Assembly: GCF_001482405.1 (NCBI RefSeq)
Contig: NZ_LPXO01000002.1
Span: 1 to 64,000, forward strand
Reading direction: 5' to 3'
Source: Pseudoponticoccus marisrubri
GTDB lineage: Bacteria; Pseudomonadota; Alphaproteobacteria; Rhodobacterales; Rhodobacteraceae
Length of the DNA: 64,000 nt
Within the stretch, counting starts at the first letter, position 1. Each line of letters starts with the position of its first letter. The translations under genes and the position numbers were made by a program. The notes below the pieces were generated by a model, which worked only from the letters and a program-made list of their open reading frames with translations, did not search any database and was not told where the DNA came from. Of the stretch, positions 31,652-40,848 are shown piece after piece.

Positions 31652-32890
31652 ATGCAGAAGAACTTGACGGCGGCCGCCTTCCTGGCCGCCAGCGCCGGCG
31701 CATCCGCCGCCGGCGGGATCGATCGCGCGGCCAATGATTACGGGCTGCTCTTCCAGGACGGCGCGCAGCTGAGCTTTTCCACGACGCTGGTGAACCCCAG
31801 CGTCTCGGGCAGCTACCCCGCCGCGCTGGGCGGCGGCGAGACCGGCAACATGTCGCAAACCTATGCGACGGTGAGCGCGGCCTACAAGAACGACCTGACC
31901 GACCGGCTGGCGCTGGGCATCTACATCAACGACGCCTACGGGGCCGATGCGCTCTACCAGCAGGGGGTCTATACCGGGCTGCGCGCCGAGTGGGACAGCA
32001 CCCAGAGCGCGGCGCTGCTGCGCTACCGGATCGGCGGCGGCGTCTCGGTCTTCGGCGGGCTGCGCTATGTCGAGAGCCGGGCCGACATCGCCATCCCGGA
32101 GCTTCTGGTGCGCGCCGCGGTGGGCGATTTCGCGACCGAGCTGGCCGCCGATGCCGCCGCCGCCGCGGCCGCGGGCGATCTGGCCACCGCCGCATCGCTG
32201 GGTGCGCGCGCCGCGACGCTGGGGGCCGCGGTCAACCCGGCCACCAACCCGCTGGGCGATCCGGGACTGAACTACACCGCCTCGGGCGAGAAGCGCGGCG
32301 ACATGGGCTATGTGGCCGGCATTGCCTACGAGATCCCCGACATCGCCTTCCGCGCCGCCCTGACCTGGGAGAGTTCGATCGAGCACGCGTTCGAGACGCG
32401 CGAGGTGCTGCCGACGCTGGGGCTGAACGGCACCGGTACGACCGAGATCACCATGCCGCAAAGCGTGGCGCTCGACCTGCAGAGCGGCGTGGCCCCGGGC
32501 ACGCTGGTCTTCGGCGGGGTGAAATGGACCGAGTGGTCGCAATGGGAGGTGCGCCCGCCCGGATATGAATCCGTCACCGGCGACCGGATCACTGGCTACA
32601 ATGACGACATCCTGACCTGGCGGCTGGGCGTCGGACGGCAATTCTCGGACCAGGTCTCGGGCTTTGCGCAGGTGAGCTACGAGAAGAGCCATGGCGGCGT
32701 GACCTCGCGCCTGTCGCCCACCGATGGACGGCTGGGCCTTGCCCTGGGTGGTCAGGTCGAGACCGACATGGTCAAGATGCGCGGCGGGATCGAATATGTC
32801 TCGCTGGGCGACGCGACCGACAGCAGCGGGACCGAGTTCTCGGGCAACTCCGCCATCGGGGTCGGGCTGTCCTTCACCATGAAGTTCTGA
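31652..32890 (+). CDS. FadL/OmpP1-family outer-membrane transport protein
   Basis: The 412-residue protein has a signal peptide (MQKNLTAAAFLAASAGASAA) and the family N-terminus GGIDRAANDYGLLFQDG, then a long series of amphipathic beta strands ending in an aromatic residue (SFTMKF). A helical Ala-rich insert lies near residues 165-195 (LAADAAAAAAAGDLATAASL). FadL porins admit hydrophobic compounds such as long-chain fatty acids. The start follows GACGAGGGA. The second four-hairpin element begins 18 bases after its stop. Confidence 0.88.
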   Translation: MQKNLTAAAFLAASAGASAAGGIDRAANDYGLLFQDGAQLSFSTTLVNPSVSGSYPAALGGGETGNMSQTYATVSAAYKNDLTDRLALGIYINDAYGADALYQQGVYTGLRAEWDSTQSAALLRYRIGGGVSVFGGLRYVESRADIAIPELLVRAAVGDFATELAADAAAAAAAGDLATAASLGARAATLGAAVNPATNPLGDPGLNYTASGEKRGDMGYVAGIAYEIPDIAFRAALTWESSIEHAFETREVLPTLGLNGTGTTEITMPQSVALDLQSGVAPGTLVFGGVKWTEWSQWEVRPPGYESVTGDRITGYNDDILTWRLGVGRQFSDQVSGFAQVSYEKSHGGVTSRLSPTDGRLGLALGGQVETDMVKMRGGIEYVSLGDATDSSGTEFSGNSAIGVGLSFTMKF

Positions 32891-32907
32891 GGCCGGAACC
32901 GGGCGCG

Positions 32908-33003
32908 CAAGCCGCTTCGAAGCGGCTTGGAAGAAGCGGTTTGGAAACCGCTTCACCACGCGATTTGCAAATCGCGTCAGGAAGGCCCTTCGAAGGGCCT
33001 TCC
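32908..33003. repeat. Four-palindrome intergenic element, copy 2
   Basis: Four inverted repeats stand in a row at 32908-32929, 32933-32954, 32958-32977 and 32980-33003. The centres are TTCGAA, TTGGAA, TTGCAA and TTCGAA. The total is 96 bases, as in copy 1. Stem bases differ from copy 1 on both arms together, as in the third palindrome (ACGCGATTT here, AACGCGTTT there) and the fourth (GGAAGGCCC here, GAAACGCCC there). It again directly follows a plus-strand stop codon. Confidence 0.9.
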
Positions 33004-33069
33004 CCCGGCCCCGGCCAATGCGCAATTTCCGGATCGCGCCCCCGGCCCGAGCGGTGCTAGGGGACTTCC

Positions 33070-33978
33070 ATGACACAGACCTCGCTTTCCCCGCGCGCCT
33101 GGGCCGAACTGGTCCTGCTGGCGCTGATCTGGGGCGGTTCCTTCCTGGCGATCCGCACCGCGCTCGACGAGATCGGGCCGCTGACCTCGGTACTGTTCCG
33201 CACCGGCCTCGCCGCCGTGATCCTCTGGCCCGTGGTGCTGGCCCGGCGCCTGCCCCTGCCGCGCGAGGCGCGCATCTGGGCCGCGCTGCTGGCCATGGGG
33301 ATCCTGAACAATGTCATCCCCTTCTCGCTGATGGCCTGGGGCCAGCTTCACATCCCCACCGGCCTGACCTCGATCCTGAACGCCACCACGGCGATCTTCG
33401 GCGTGCTGGTCGCGGCGGCTGTCTTTGCGGACGAGCGCCTGACCGCGCGCAAGGCGGCCGGGGTGGGCCTGGGCTTTGCCGGCGTGGTCACCGCGATCGG
33501 CCCCGCGGCGCTCCTGGACATCGACGTGACCTCGCTGGCGCAGCTGGCCGTGATCGCCGGCACCTTCGCCTATGCCTGCGCCGGGGCCTGGGGCCGGGCC
33601 CGGCTGGGCGGGCTGCCGCCGCTGGTGGCTGCGGCCGGCATGCTGAGCGGATCGACGCTGGTCATGCTGCCGCTCACCCTGATGACCGAAGGCGTGCCGC
33701 GGCTGGATCTCGCCCCCGCCACATGGGCCGGCATCCTCTACTATGCCGGGATCGCCACCGCGCTGGCCTACCTGCTCTATTACCGGGTGCTGGCCATGGC
33801 CGGGTCCGGCAACGTGATGCTGGTCACGCTGATGATCCCGCCCACCGCCATCGGGCTCGGCGCGGCAGTGCGCGGCGAGGATCTCAGCCCCTCGGCCTAT
33901 GCCGGCTTTGCCCTGCTGGCACTGGGGCTGGCGGTGCTGGACGGGCGGCTGCTGCGCCGGCGGCGGCAACGGGTTTGA
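33070..33978 (+). CDS. EamA-family (DMT) transporter
   Basis: The 302-residue, ten-helix DMT protein has two EamA repeats. The first starts LVLLALIWGGSFLAIRTALD, with the typical WGGSF motif, and the second starts AVIAGTFAYACAGAWGRARL. It is distinct from the transporter at 30666. Substrate unknown. The stop is followed after 56 bases by the ATPase gene. Confidence 0.88.
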   Translation: MTQTSLSPRAWAELVLLALIWGGSFLAIRTALDEIGPLTSVLFRTGLAAVILWPVVLARRLPLPREARIWAALLAMGILNNVIPFSLMAWGQLHIPTGLTSILNATTAIFGVLVAAAVFADERLTARKAAGVGLGFAGVVTAIGPAALLDIDVTSLAQLAVIAGTFAYACAGAWGRARLGGLPPLVAAAGMLSGSTLVMLPLTLMTEGVPRLDLAPATWAGILYYAGIATALAYLLYYRVLAMAGSGNVMLVTLMIPPTAIGLGAAVRGEDLSPSAYAGFALLALGLAVLDGRLLRRRRQRV

Positions 33979-34034
33979 CGCCGGCCCGCGCGGCCAGTAA
34001 GCCATGCCCCGACCTGGCCGAAGGACCGCCGCCC

Positions 34035-34901
34035 ATGCTCTACCCGACCGCTGCCGACTGGCGCGCCGCGCCGCGCAAACGCGTGGTCCTGTTCGCCATG
34101 TCGGGGCTGGGCAAGACCCATGTCTCGACCCTGCTGCGCGCCGAGGCCGAGTGGTTCCACTACTCGATCGACTACCGCATCGGCACCCGCTACATGGGCG
34201 AGTACATCGCCGACAATGCCAAGCGCGAGGCGATGAAGAACCCCTTTCTGCGCGACCTGCTGCGCAGCGACTCGATCTATATCGGCTCCAATATCTCCTT
34301 CGACAACCTGACCCCGGTCTCGACCTATCTCGGCAAGCCGGGCGATCCGGCGCGCGGCGGGCTTGCGATGGAGGAGTACCGCCGCCGGCAGGCCCAGTTC
34401 GAACGCGCCGAGCGGCAGGCGCTGCTGGATACCGAATATTTCATCACCCGCGCCGAAGACCTGTACGGCTACCCGCATTTCATCTGCGACACCGGCGGCA
34501 GCATCTGCGAATGGGTCGACCCCGAGGACCCCGAGGATCCGATCCTGACGGCGCTCTCCTCGGTGGCGCTGATGGTCTGGATCCGCGGCTCCGAGGCGCA
34601 CACGGCCGAGCTGATCCGCCGCTTCGACCGCGCGCCCAAGCCCATGGCCTACCGGCCCGATTTCCTGCACGCCGCCTGGGCGCGCTACCTCGACGAGACC
34701 GGGCTGGCCGAGGCAGAGGTCGACCCCGATGCCTTCATCCGCTGGACCTATGCGCAGGCGCTGGCCCATCGCCAGCCGCTCTACGAGGCGATGGCGCGCA
34801 ACTGGGGCGTCAGCGTCGCGGCCGAGGACATGGCCGAGATCCGCTGCGAGGCCGATTTCACGTCGCTGATCGCCGAGGCCATCGCCGCGCGCACGGCATA
34901 G
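34035..34901 (+). CDS. P-loop ATPase-like protein of unknown function
   Basis: The 288-residue protein has a Walker-A-like loop SGLGKTH near residue 22, in the kinase-like setting RVVLFAMSGLGKTHVSTLLR. A later acidic motif FICDTGGSICEWVDPEDPED may bind metal or nucleotide. It has no membrane segment. Similar proteins are annotated only as ATPase in Rhodobacterales, as far as I recall, and often sit next to metA as here (69 bases upstream). A role in sulfur-amino-acid metabolism would be a guess. Confidence 0.7.
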   Translation: MLYPTAADWRAAPRKRVVLFAMSGLGKTHVSTLLRAEAEWFHYSIDYRIGTRYMGEYIADNAKREAMKNPFLRDLLRSDSIYIGSNISFDNLTPVSTYLGKPGDPARGGLAMEEYRRRQAQFERAERQALLDTEYFITRAEDLYGYPHFICDTGGSICEWVDPEDPEDPILTALSSVALMVWIRGSEAHTAELIRRFDRAPKPMAYRPDFLHAAWARYLDETGLAEAEVDPDAFIRWTYAQALAHRQPLYEAMARNWGVSVAAEDMAEIRCEADFTSLIAEAIAARTA

Positions 34902-34970
34902 GCGGCCGCCCGGCTTGAACCGGCCCCGCGCTTGGCCTATCTAGCGGCCTCGCCAGACAGGAGCGCCTCA

Positions 34971-35900
34971 ATGCCGATCAAGCTGCCCTCGGACCTGCCC
35001 GCCTTCGACGTGCTCACCCGCGAGGGCGTCATGGTCATGTCCGACGAGATGGCCGCCCGGCAGGACATCCGCCCGCTGCGCATCGGGCTGCTCAACCTGA
35101 TGCCCAAGAAGATCCAGACCGAGACACAATTCGCCCGGCTGATCGGGGCCACACCGCTGCAGATCGAGCTGCACCTGATCCGCATGACCGAGCACCAGAC
35201 CCGCAACACCGCCGCCGCGCATATGGAGACCTTCTACCGGCCCTTCGCCGAAGTCGAGGCCTCGGGCGAGCGCTTCGACGGGCTGATCATCACCGGCGCC
35301 CCGATCGAGCACCTGCCTTTCGAAGAGGTCACCTACTGGGACGAGCTGACCCGCGTCTTCGACTGGACGCAGGCCCATGTGCATTCCACCTTCGGCGTCT
35401 GCTGGGGCGGCATGGCGATGATCCACCATTTCCATGGGGTGGCCAAGCACATCCTGCCGCACAAGGCCTTCGGCGCGGTGCGCCACAGCAACCTCGCGCC
35501 CGCCTCGCCCTACTTGCGCGGCTTCTCGGATGACATGGTGATCCCCGTCTCGCGCTGGACCGAGCTCAAGCGCGACGAGATCGAGGCCGCCGGCCTGCCG
35601 ATCCTGATCGACAGCGCCGAAAGCGGTCCCTGCCTGGTCGAGGACCCGGCGCATCGCGCGCTCTACATCTTCAACCATCTCGAATATGACAGCGGCACGC
35701 TGAAAGAGGAATACGACCGCGACGTGGCGGCCGGCACCCCGATCAACGTGCCCGCCAACTATTATCCCGGCGACGATCCCAGCCTGCCGCCGCAGAACCG
35801 CTGGCGCAGCCATGCGCATCTGCTCTACGGCAACTGGATCAACGAGATCTACCAGACCACGCCCTTCGACCTATCCTTGATCGGAACGCAACAGGCATGA
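34971..35900 (+). CDS. metA: Homoserine O-acyltransferase MetA, probably acetyl-CoA-specific
   Basis: The 309-residue enzyme acylates homoserine in methionine synthesis. It has the nucleophile Cys144 (FGVCWGGMA) and the His236/Glu238 pair (FNHLEYD). In MetA proteins, the residue equal to Escherichia coli Gly111 sets donor use: Gly for succinyl-CoA, Glu for acetyl-CoA. Here the loop reads [10 protein letters not shown], with Glu113 at that place, so acetyl-CoA is expected. The ATG at 34971 follows CAGGAGCG. No SAM riboswitch fits in the 69-base gap upstream. Confidence 0.92.
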   Translation: MPIKLPSDLPAFDVLTREGVMVMSDEMAARQDIRPLRIGLLNLMPKKIQTETQFARLIGATPLQIELHLIRMTEHQTRNTAAAHMETFYRPFAEVEASGERFDGLIITGAPIEHLPFEEVTYWDELTRVFDWTQAHVHSTFGVCWGGMAMIHHFHGVAKHILPHKAFGAVRHSNLAPASPYLRGFSDDMVIPVSRWTELKRDEIEAAGLPILIDSAESGPCLVEDPAHRALYIFNHLEYDSGTLKEEYDRDVAAGTPINVPANYYPGDDPSLPPQNRWRSHAHLLYGNWINEIYQTTPFDLSLIGTQQA

Positions 35901-35925
35901 GGCGCGCCCGGGCGCGGCGCAGACG

Positions 35926-36909
35926 GTGAGACGGATGGTTGTCAATCTGGGGATCGGGCTGGCCGTGGCGGCGCCGGCCTCGGGCGGGGTCGCGCTGGAC
36001 CTGCGCGCCAGCCGGGCCGAGCGCGCGGCGGAAGACCGCTGGCCGGCCAAGGGGCAGTTCGTCGAGATCGCCGGCACGCGGGTGCATTACGTGCAGGCCG
36101 GCGACGGCCCCGACGTGGTGCTGTTGCACGGCGCGGGCGGCAATCTGCGCGATTTCACCTACGGTCTGACGGATGCGCTGACGCAGCATTACCGCGTGAC
36201 CGCCTTCGACCGGCCCGGGCTGGGCTATACAGGCCGCGCCTCCGAGGCCTATGGCGGCGCCTTCAACCCGCGCGCCGAGAGCCCGCAGGTCCAGGCCGCG
36301 CTGCTGGCCGGTGCGGCGCAGGCGATCGGGCTGAAACGCCCGGTCGTGGTGGGCCATTCCTTCGGCGGCGCCGTGGCCATGGCCTGGGCGCTGGAGCACG
36401 AGGCGGCCGCCGTGGTCAGCCTCGCCGGTGCGATCATGCCCTGGCCCGGCGGGCTCGACGCGCAGTACCGGCTGATCGGCTCGCGGCTGGGCGGCGCGCT
36501 GGTGCCGCCGGCGGTGACCGCGCTGACCGACCCGATGTCCACCGCCGAGACGGTGGGCCGCATCTTCGCCCCGCAAGCGGTGCCCGAGGGCTATCTCGCC
36601 CATGTGGGCCCCGGCCTGACCCTGCGCCGCGCCACGCTGCGCGCCAATGGGCGGCAGGTCAACGTGCTGCGCCCGGCGCTGGAGCAGATGTCGACCCGCT
36701 ACGACACGCTGGACCTGCCGGTCGAGCTGCTGCACGGCACGGCCGACACGATCGTCGGGCTGGACATCCATTCCCGCGGCGCCGCCGCGCTTCTGCCCGA
36801 TGCCGCGCTGACCGTGCTGGAGGATGTGGGCCACATGCCCCACCACGCCCGCCCCGGCGCCGCGCTGGAAGCGATCCACCGCGCCGCACGCCGCGCCGGG
36901 CTGCGCTAA
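35926..36909 (+). CDS. Alpha/beta-hydrolase, probably membrane-anchored or exported
   Basis: The 327-residue protein starts with a weak hydrophobic segment (NLGIGLAVAAPASGGVAL) that may be a signal or anchor. The hydrolase core follows: oxyanion strand VVLLHGAGGNLRDF, nucleophile elbow GHSFGG (Ser near 145), and HGTADTIVG and DVGHMPHHARP with the acid and His. The start could be the GTG at 35926 or the ATG at 35935; neither has a strong ribosome-binding site. The substrate is unknown. Confidence 0.82.
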   Translation: MRRMVVNLGIGLAVAAPASGGVALDLRASRAERAAEDRWPAKGQFVEIAGTRVHYVQAGDGPDVVLLHGAGGNLRDFTYGLTDALTQHYRVTAFDRPGLGYTGRASEAYGGAFNPRAESPQVQAALLAGAAQAIGLKRPVVVGHSFGGAVAMAWALEHEAAAVVSLAGAIMPWPGGLDAQYRLIGSRLGGALVPPAVTALTDPMSTAETVGRIFAPQAVPEGYLAHVGPGLTLRRATLRANGRQVNVLRPALEQMSTRYDTLDLPVELLHGTADTIVGLDIHSRGAAALLPDAALTVLEDVGHMPHHARPGAALEAIHRAARRAGLR

Positions 36910-36981
36910 GCGCCTTACCCCGTTTGCCTTTGCGGGCCTCGGGTCCCATAGTGCGTGTCACGGCAAGACACGAGGCCCGCA

Positions 36982-37851
36982 ATGACCCTGCCCTTCGACG
37001 GCGCCATCAGCTCCTACCACCAGTCCGATGCGCCCAAGGCGGTCCGCGAAGCGATCAGCCGCGCCGATCGCGACGACATCCTCGACACCGCCTATCCCTA
37101 TTCCGAGGAGATGAAGCGCAAGGCCTATGACAAGGAAATGGCCCGGCTGCAGATCGAGCTGGTCAAGATGCAGGCTTGGGCCAAGCGGTCGGGCCACCGC
37201 ATCGCCATGGTCTTCGAGGGGCGCGACGCCGCCGGCAAGGGCGGCACGATCAAGCGCTTCCGCATGAACCTCAACCCGCGCGGGGCCCGCGTGGTGGCGC
37301 TGGCCAAGCCCTCGGACCGCGAGGCCACCCAATGGTATTTCCAGCGCTATGTCGACCACCTGCCCGCCGCCGGCGAGATCGTGTTCTTCGACCGCTCCTG
37401 GTATAATCGCGGCGTGGTCGAACACGTGTTCGGCTTCTGCTCCAATGCCGAGCGCGAGCATTTCTTTGCCCAGGCGCCGAATTTCGAGCAGATGCTGGTG
37501 GACGAGGGCATCCACCTGTTCAAGTTCTGGCTGAACGTGGGCCGGGCCGAGCAGCTGCGCCGCTTCCTGTCGCGCGAGGCCGACCCGCTCAAGCAGTGGA
37601 AGCTCAGCCGCATCGATGTCGAGGGGCTGTCGCATTGGGACGCCTATTCCGCCGCCATCCAGGAGACGCTGGCCCGCACGCACACGCCCTCGGCACCCTG
37701 GACGGTGATCCGCTCGGATGACAAGAAACGCGCCCGGCTGGCCGCGATCCGCCACGTGCTGACCCATCTGGATTACGCGCGCAAGGATCCCAAGGCGATC
37801 GGCATTGCCGACCCCCAGATCCTTGGCGGGCCCGAGATCTGGACCTCGTGA
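36982..37851 (+). CDS. ppk2: Polyphosphate kinase 2
   Basis: The 289-residue PPK2 has Walker [16 protein letters not shown] near residue 83, the lid residues [10 protein letters not shown], and Walker [17 protein letters not shown]. It moves phosphate between polyphosphate and nucleoside di- or monophosphates. The single-domain length points to class I or III; direction and substrate cannot be read from sequence. The ATG at 36982 follows a weak CGAGG. Confidence 0.92.
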   Translation: MTLPFDGAISSYHQSDAPKAVREAISRADRDDILDTAYPYSEEMKRKAYDKEMARLQIELVKMQAWAKRSGHRIAMVFEGRDAAGKGGTIKRFRMNLNPRGARVVALAKPSDREATQWYFQRYVDHLPAAGEIVFFDRSWYNRGVVEHVFGFCSNAEREHFFAQAPNFEQMLVDEGIHLFKFWLNVGRAEQLRRFLSREADPLKQWKLSRIDVEGLSHWDAYSAAIQETLARTHTPSAPWTVIRSDDKKRARLAAIRHVLTHLDYARKDPKAIGIADPQILGGPEIWTS

Positions 37852-37907
37852 GCGCTGCCGCGACGGCAGCGACCCTTTCCAAACGCCGCCCGCGCCGCAT
37901 ATCTGCA

Positions 37908-37926
37908 ATGTTAACCACGGCAACAT
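37908..37926. promoter_or_regulatory. Inverted repeat before the TetR gene
   Basis: ATGTT and AACAT are separated by nine bases, 13 bases before the TetR start codon. This is a candidate autoregulatory operator; the arms are short. Confidence 0.35.
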
Positions 37927-37938
37927 GAAAAGGGGCGC

Positions 37939-38556
37939 ATGCCCAAACGCGGCTATCATCACGGCAATCTCCGGCAGGCGCTGGTCGACGCAGCGCTGAA
38001 ACTGATCGAGGAGAAGGGCCCCACCGGCTTCACCCTGTCCGAGGCGGCCAAGCAGGCCGGCGTCACGCCGGCGGCGGTCTACCGCCATTTCGCGGGGCGC
38101 GAGGACCTGATCGCCGAGGCCGCCCGGCAGGGCTACGAGATCTTCGCCGACGTCATGCAATTCGCCTATGACAAGGGCCAGCCCTCGGCGCTGGCGGCCT
38201 TCGAGGCCACGGGCCGGGCCTATCTTGCCTTTGCGCGGAAATATCCCGGCCATTACATCGCGATGTTCGAAAGCGGCGTCAGCGTGAACCACTCGCCCGA
38301 GCTGGCCGCCATCTCGGCCCGGGCGCGCGGCGTTCTGGAGAAGGCGGCCGAGGAACTGTCGCGCCACATCCCGCGCGAAAAGCGCCCGCCCCCGGCGATG
38401 TTCTCGGCCCATATCTGGGCGATGAGCCACGGCGTGGTCGAGCTCTTCGCCCGCAACTCCCCCGGCACCCAGTCCCCCTTCCCGCCCGAGGACCTGCTGG
38501 AAAGCGGCATCGGCGTCTACCTGCGCGGGCTGGGCCTGTTGCCGGCGGACGGCTAG
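37939..38556 (+). CDS. TetR/AcrR-family regulator
   Basis: The 205-residue regulator opens MPKRGYHHGNLRQALVDAAL with the TetR HTH TLSEAAKQAGVTPAAVYRHF and a C-terminal ligand domain of the TetR_C_13/WHG type (HIWAMSHGVVELFA). The HHGNLRxALxxAA start is common in the subgroup. It is monocistronic with no obvious adjacent target. The ATG follows AAAAGGGG. Confidence 0.88.
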   Translation: MPKRGYHHGNLRQALVDAALKLIEEKGPTGFTLSEAAKQAGVTPAAVYRHFAGREDLIAEAARQGYEIFADVMQFAYDKGQPSALAAFEATGRAYLAFARKYPGHYIAMFESGVSVNHSPELAAISARARGVLEKAAEELSRHIPREKRPPPAMFSAHIWAMSHGVVELFARNSPGTQSPFPPEDLLESGIGVYLRGLGLLPADG

Positions 38557-38703
38557 GGTTCGGGCCGGATCGTGCCGCGACGCGCTTACGCCCTCCATCT
38601 CCCGGCGCCTTGACCGGCTCGTGCCACAGTCATATTACACGGGAACGCGGGTCGCGTGCCCCGGCCGGATCGGGACAATGGGCCTCCGTCCCAAGGCGCA
38701 AAG

Positions 38704-39411
38704 GTGACTTACTTGAAATCGACCCCCAACCCCGCCAAGCAGGCCTATTACCACTTGATGTCCCACCTGCCGGGGCGACGCGGACTGCGCTACCTGCGCA
38801 AACACAGCCTCAGCCGCCGCGATGATGTCAACGCTCTGTTCGACGCCGCGCTCGTCGAGGCCAGCGGCAAGACATGTATCGATCTAGGTGCCAACATGGG
38901 CGTATTCGCCACGCGAATGGCCAAACACGCGGGGCGCGTCTACGCCTTCGAGCCTGACCCGTGGACGGCACAGAAACTCCGCGAAAACACGGCCGGTTTC
39001 GACAATATCGAGGTGATTGAAGCCGCCGCTGGGGTCGAAACGGGCAAAATGCCGATCTATCGCTCGGCAAAGTTCGACACCGATCCCCGCAAAGGCTCGC
39101 TGTCCTCCACGTTGCTGGCGGACAAATCCAACGTCACCCCTGAGACCGCCGCCATGGTCGACGTGATCGACTTTGCCGAGTTTCTCTCCGGGCTGCACAG
39201 CGACATCGCCATCGTCAAGATCGACATCGAGGGCGGGGAGGTCGCATTGCTTGAGCATCTTCTCGACCACCCGGTGATCTCGCGCATCGGATATATCTTT
39301 GTCGAGACTCACGAGACCAAGCTGCCACGCGACTTGGTCGCCCGGTCGCGTGCCCTGCGCCGCCGCGCCCGGCAGCTGACCCATCCCCGGATCGACATGG
39401 ACTGGATGTAG
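38704..39411 (+). CDS. FkbM-family methyltransferase
   Basis: The protein of about 235 residues has the SAM motif CIDLGANMGVFATRMAKHAG, the acidic YAFEPDPWTAQKLREN, and the FkbM segment IVKIDIEGGEVALLEHL. FkbM enzymes O-methylate sugars or polyketides. The start is uncertain: GTG at 38704, or TTG at 38713 with AAGGTGA well spaced before it. Next to GT4 and GT2 genes it probably modifies a surface glycan. Confidence 0.82.
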   Translation: MTYLKSTPNPAKQAYYHLMSHLPGRRGLRYLRKHSLSRRDDVNALFDAALVEASGKTCIDLGANMGVFATRMAKHAGRVYAFEPDPWTAQKLRENTAGFDNIEVIEAAAGVETGKMPIYRSAKFDTDPRKGSLSSTLLADKSNVTPETAAMVDVIDFAEFLSGLHSDIAIVKIDIEGGEVALLEHLLDHPVISRIGYIFVETHETKLPRDLVARSRALRRRARQLTHPRIDMDWM

Positions 39412-39515
39412 GTCGCCGCGCCCGGCCCCAAAGACCGGGTTCCGGGCGGGACCGGCATCCGGTCCGGCAGGACCGGCCTTCAACCTCGGCGGACCGCCCG
39501 CCCGGTCCGGCGCGC

Positions 39516-40637
39516 TCAACCGACGATGCCGGCATAGATCTCTTCGATCCGCGCTAGGTGGCTGTCCAGCGAGAACAGCTCGCGGCAGCGCGCCTGCGCT
39601 GCCCGGCACTGCGCGTCGCTCGCTTGGGGATTGGCCAGCGTGTCCAGCACGGCTGCGGCGAAACCCGCGGTGTCGTCCGGCGGCACCAACCGCCCGGTCC
39701 GCCCGTCCTCGACGATTTCGAGGTTGCCGCCTTCACGCGTGGCCACCACCGGCACGCCGGCCAGCCCGGCCTCTATCAGCGTCCGGCCCAAGGCTTCCCG
39801 CCGCGCCGGGGCCACCAGCACCGACAAGCCCGCGAGGAGCGGCACAAAAGGCCGCTTCGGTCCGATCAGCAAGACGCGGTCCTCGAGACCCAGCTCGGCA
39901 ATGCGCGCCCGCACGCGGCTTAGCTGCGGCTCGTTCAGCGCGCCGAACATCGGGAACCGGACCGTGCCGCTATACTCGGCCGCCACCCGTGCGGCGATCT
40001 CCACAAACAGCTCCGGGCGCTTGCGGTCCGAGAAATTGGCAGCAAATCCGATCACCGCGGCGTCCGGCGGCGCGCCGATTTCGGCCCGCAGCGCCGCGCG
40101 TTGCGCGGGATCCGCCTGCTGCTCCACCACGAATGGATTGTACACGACACGTGCATGGGGCCTTAGCGGCCCGGGCAGGCTGTCGCAGGTAAACCGCGAC
40201 ACCGCGATGAAGGCATCCGCGCGACGTCCCCAGTCGGTCATGTGGCGGCCCGATGCGGGCGTGCGTTGATGCCAGACGTGGCGCGTACGGCCCTGTGCTG
40301 TGGCGGCGCTCCAGATCAGATGATTGCGCATGTCGTGGCTGTGCACAATGTCGAACTGCCTCGTTTCCAGAACCGGCGCCAGCCGCCGCTGCGCGGCACG
40401 GCGCGGCCACCACTGCCGCCAAGGCGCCCGCAGCTTCGGCGCAGAGACATCCGGAAGCTTAATCCAGTCCTCACCGCGTTCGCGCAGGTGCGCCTCCAAT
40501 GCTCCGCCGGTACGATGCAGACCAAGCACGACCTCGAATCGCGCGTCCCGCAAAGCCGCCGCCAGCAAGAGCGAAGACATGTGAGAGCCGCCGACACTGT
40601 CGCCGGTATAGGGAAACAGAATCCTGAGCGCGGTCAC
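39516..40637 (-). CDS. Glycosyltransferase family 4 protein
   Basis: The 373-residue GT-B enzyme has the N-domain start ALRILFPYTGDSVGGSHMSS with the acceptor loop SVGGSH, and the GT4 C-domain motif EALGRTLIEAGLAGVPVVAT followed by GRLVPPDDTAGFAAAV. The GTG at 40637 follows AAAGGGG and gives the right N-terminus. It is divergent from the GT2 gene; the regulatory region between them holds an 8-bp inverted repeat. Confidence 0.88.
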   Translation of the reverse strand: MTALRILFPYTGDSVGGSHMSSLLLAAALRDARFEVVLGLHRTGGALEAHLRERGEDWIKLPDVSAPKLRAPWRQWWPRRAAQRRLAPVLETRQFDIVHSHDMRNHLIWSAATAQGRTRHVWHQRTPASGRHMTDWGRRADAFIAVSRFTCDSLPGPLRPHARVVYNPFVVEQQADPAQRAALRAEIGAPPDAAVIGFAANFSDRKRPELFVEIAARVAAEYSGTVRFPMFGALNEPQLSRVRARIAELGLEDRVLLIGPKRPFVPLLAGLSVLVAPARREALGRTLIEAGLAGVPVVATREGGNLEIVEDGRTGRLVPPDDTAGFAAAVLDTLANPQASDAQCRAAQARCRELFSLDSHLARIEEIYAGIVG

Positions 40638-40675
40638 AGCCACCCCTTTCAGAAGTTTGGACACCCTCGTTGTTA

Positions 40676-40694
40676 GTGCAAGCCACGCTTGCAC
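40676..40694. promoter_or_regulatory. Inverted repeat between divergent glycosyltransferase genes
   Basis: GTGCAAGC-CAC-GCTTGCAC is a perfect 8-bp inverted repeat about 40 bases upstream of the GT4 start. It could be an operator or an RNA hairpin in the GT4 leader. No T-tract follows on either strand. Confidence 0.4.
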
Positions 40695-40752
40695 GCCAGC
40701 ACGCAGCCCCAAGCGTGCGGGATTGCCTAAGTACCTGTGCCTTGCGACCGGT

Positions 40753-40773
40753 GACGGGCGACGGGCGATGGGT
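40753..40773. repeat. Short 7-bp tandem repeat
   Basis: GACGGGC, GACGGGC and GATGGGT stand in tandem. Simple arrays of this kind are frequent in intergenic DNA of G+C-rich genomes. No function is evident. Confidence 0.5.
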
Positions 40774-40848
40774 GACATTCGCGCCGCCACCGCCTAGGGT
40801 CGCGGCCCAAGCCCTATCCGGGGCGAACGCGACACAGGGTCCACCCGC

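Noticed and set aside
40753-40773. Functional iteron or replication origin
   Set aside because: Only three short, imperfect 7-bp units, with no DnaA boxes or AT-rich stretch beside them.
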